NCBI RefSeq assembly: GCF_900101455.1
Contig: NZ_FMZJ01000011.1
Span: 62,001-126,000 of the forward strand
From: Sphingomonas sp. YR710
GTDB taxonomy: Bacteria > Pseudomonadota > Alphaproteobacteria > Sphingomonadales > Sphingomonadaceae
DNA length: 64,000 bases
Direction: 5' to 3'
The first letter of the stretch is position 1. Every line of letters starts with the position of its first letter. This document shows positions 62,464-64,000 of this stretch, one piece after another. Position numbers and translations under genes: made by a program. The notes beneath the pieces were generated by a model that ran no database searches, was not told the DNA's origin, and worked only from the letters and a program-made list of their open reading frames with translations.

Positions 62464-63399
62464 ATGAGCGACGCAGCCATCAGCATTTCCGGCCTCTCGA
62501 AAATCTACAAGGGCGGCAAACAGGCCCTTTTCGACGTCGATCTCGAAATTCCGCAGGGCCAGATCTTCGGTCTGCTCGGGCCGAATGGTGCGGGCAAGTC
62601 GACGATGATCAACATCATGGCGGGCCTCGTCAACAAGACCGCCGGCAAGATGGTGATCTGGGGCTTCGATATCGACAAGGATCCGCGCAACGCCAAGGCG
62701 TCGATTGGGATCGTGCCGCAGGAGATCGTGTTCGATCCCTTCTTCACGCCGCGCGAGACGCTGGAAAATCAGGCCGGCTTCTATGGCGTCCCCAAGGGGC
62801 GGCGCCGGACCGAGGAATTGCTGCGCGCGGTGCATCTGATGGACAAGGCCGATGCCTATGCGCGCTCGCTGTCGGGCGGCATGAAGCGCCGGCTGCTCGT
62901 TGCCAAGGCGATGGTGCACAGCCCGGCGGTGCTGGTGCTCGACGAGCCCACGGCCGGTGTCGACGTCGAATTGCGTCAGCAATTATGGGCCTATGTCCGC
63001 GAACTCAACGCAGCCGGGGTGACGGTCGTGCTGACCACGCACTATCTCGAGGAAGCCGAGGAACTGTGCGATCGCATCGCGATCATCAACCATGGCAAGG
63101 TGATCGCCAATGAGCCCACCCGAGAGCTCGTCAATAAGGCGCATGAAAAGGCGGTCGAGGTGATTGTCGATCGCGACCTGGAAGCCGCACCGCAGGCGAC
63201 CTGCTTCGACAAGGTTGAACTGACCGGGCCCCGCACGATCCTGATCACCTATTCGAAGGACAAGGTGAATGCCGGCGAGGTGCTGGCGGCAGTGACGCGC
63301 GACGGGCTGGGAATCGTCGATGTGTCGACCCGCGAGGCTGATCTGGAAGATGTGTTCCTGAGTCTTACGCGGGCTAATGATGGTCGGGCGACGGCATAA
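62464..63399 (+). CDS. ABC transporter ATP-binding protein
   Basis: A 311-residue ABC ATPase of the DRA/export (CcmA/YadG-like) type. Walker A is GPNGAGKST (39-47), the signature is LSGGMKRRLLVAKAM, and Walker B is VLVLDEPTAGVD with the H loop TTHYLEEAEEL. A C-terminal domain (from about 225) is typical of YadG-like proteins. No permease gene is in the window on either side; the next gene is nadB. The permease may lie elsewhere in the genome. ATG 62464 is preferred over an earlier in-frame ATG with no family-like sequence. Confidence 0.9.
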   Translation: MSDAAISISGLSKIYKGGKQALFDVDLEIPQGQIFGLLGPNGAGKSTMINIMAGLVNKTAGKMVIWGFDIDKDPRNAKASIGIVPQEIVFDPFFTPRETLENQAGFYGVPKGRRRTEELLRAVHLMDKADAYARSLSGGMKRRLLVAKAMVHSPAVLVLDEPTAGVDVELRQQLWAYVRELNAAGVTVVLTTHYLEEAEELCDRIAIINHGKVIANEPTRELVNKAHEKAVEVIVDRDLEAAPQATCFDKVELTGPRTILITYSKDKVNAGEVLAAVTRDGLGIVDVSTREADLEDVFLSLTRANDGRATA

Positions 63400-63489
63400 G
63401 ATCAAAACATCATTCCTGTTTCAATTTCCACTCTTCAACGCCTACAGGCTTACTTGTGGCGCAGTGAATACTGGACAGCGGAGCAGTCG

Positions 63490-63520
63490 GCTGACCAGCA
63501 TGACGACAGAGAGTTATAAT
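63490..63520 (+). promoter_or_regulatory. Candidate promoter of nadB
   Basis: GCTGACC (near 63490-63496) and TATAAT (63515-63520) are separated by about 18 bases, in an A/T-rich region 24 bases before the nadB start. The hexamers are close to the sigma-70 consensus. Confidence 0.45.
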
Positions 63521-63543
63521 GACGGTTTGGAGAGTGAGTGGGA

Positions 63544-64000
63544 ATGGCTGAATACAGCTTCGACATTGTCGTGATCGGTTCCGGCGCCGCGGGGCTTACC
63601 GCGGCGCTGAACCTCGCCGATCGCTACAAGGTCGCCGTACTCGCCAAGGCCGGAATCTCGGATGGATCGACCGCCTGGGCACAAGGCGGAATCGCGGCGG
63701 TGCTCGAGGAAGGCGATACGTTCGAATCGCATATCGAAGACACGATGGTCGCCGGCGCCGGCCTGAACAATCGCGCGACCGTGGAATTCGTCGTTGAAAA
63801 CGCGCCGAAGGCGATCGAGAAGCTGGCGGCGCTGGGCGTGCCCTTCAATCCCGGCGGTGACGAGCGCTGGCACCTGACGCGCGAGGGCGGGCACAGCCAC
63901 AGGCGGATCGTCCATGTCGACGATGCGACCGGCCAGGCGGTGCAGCGCGCGCTCGAGCAGGCGGCGGTGGCTCACCCCAACATCAGCCTTTTTCCGGATC
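63544..64000 (+). CDS. nadB: L-aspartate oxidase, N-terminal part (3' end outside window)
   Basis: The first 152 residues of an FAD enzyme that oxidises aspartate to iminoaspartate in NAD synthesis. FDIVVIGSGAAGLTAALNLA is the FAD-binding Rossmann motif. SDGSTAWAQGGIAAVLEEGD and HLTREGGHSHRRIVHVDDAT are NadB signatures (succinate dehydrogenase flavoproteins differ at the AQGG and REGGHS segments). A GGAG-containing ribosome site precedes ATG 63544. The rest lies beyond the window. Confidence 0.9.
   Translation, partial: MAEYSFDIVVIGSGAAGLTAALNLADRYKVAVLAKAGISDGSTAWAQGGIAAVLEEGDTFESHIEDTMVAGAGLNNRATVEFVVENAPKAIEKLAALGVPFNPGGDERWHLTREGGHSHRRIVHVDDATGQAVQRALEQAAVAHPNISLFPD

Overview
The window reads as a chromosomal stretch of a sphingomonad-type alphaproteobacterium (Sphingomonas or a close relative). 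This rests on high G+C with strong G/C at third codon positions, a TonB-dependent receptor, a PEPxxWA-CTERM protein, the imuA-imuB-dnaE2 mutagenesis cassette behind an alphaproteobacterial LexA box (GAAC-N7-GAAC), a small SdhE, and many ATGA or TGATG gene junctions. The assignment is by protein character only; no database search was possible.

Layout. 1-8.0 kb is a scarred accessory region: the end of a sensor kinase, a gamma-carbonic-anhydrase-like gene, a decayed IS3-type element touching the 3' end of a periplasmic binding protein gene, a CHASE3 sensor kinase, a frameshifted transposase remnant, a large TonB-dependent receptor, and a decayed integrase next to tRNA-Asn. 8.1-20.3 kb is mostly core: nadK-moaA, mfd, sdhE, recG, a PilZ protein, an acetyltransferase, a hybrid histidine kinase and an exported RidA-like protein. 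20.3-22.4 kb holds agmatine catabolism (aguA, aguB). 22.5-32.8 kb is one coherent nitrogen/one-carbon locus: a four-subunit sarcosine-oxidase-like dehydrogenase (mgdABCD), an XRE-cupin regulator, a three-subunit N-methylglutamate synthase (mgsABC) and gamma-glutamylmethylamide synthetase (gmaS). Together these form the complete N-methylglutamate route, which turns methylamine into ammonium-derived glutamate nitrogen plus a C1 unit.

32.8-43.4 kb is a surface-glycan neighbourhood: two RgpF-like paralogues, two family-2 glycosyltransferases, one GT-B-like glycosyltransferase, a Wzx-type flippase and a 2OG-Fe(II) oxygenase, with rpsD and a chorismate mutase in the middle, followed by a sterol-desaturase-family hydroxylase and a PEP-CTERM protein. 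43.5-46.6 kb is the rpiB-glyA-nrdR-trmJ operon. 46.7-52.9 kb contains a lipoprotein, ada, the divergent ohrR/ohr pair with two palindromic operators, an EF-hand lipoprotein, and an AraC regulator divergent from a 4-hydroxybutyryl-CoA-dehydratase-like gene. 52.9-58.8 kb is the SOS cassette imuA-imuB-dnaE2. 58.9-64 kb has a proline iminopeptidase, an MFS exporter, a nitrobindin-like protein, an ABC ATPase and the start of nadB.

The most unusual signal is in the SOS cassette. Two 119-bp palindromic elements with identical 26-bp arms lie in opposite orientation, one inside imuB and one inside dnaE2, and both are translated in frame. dnaE2 also carries a second, different palindromic element whose relatives sit between genes elsewhere in the window (three intergenic copies). 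The translated repeats add roughly 40-55 residues at each site without a stop codon.
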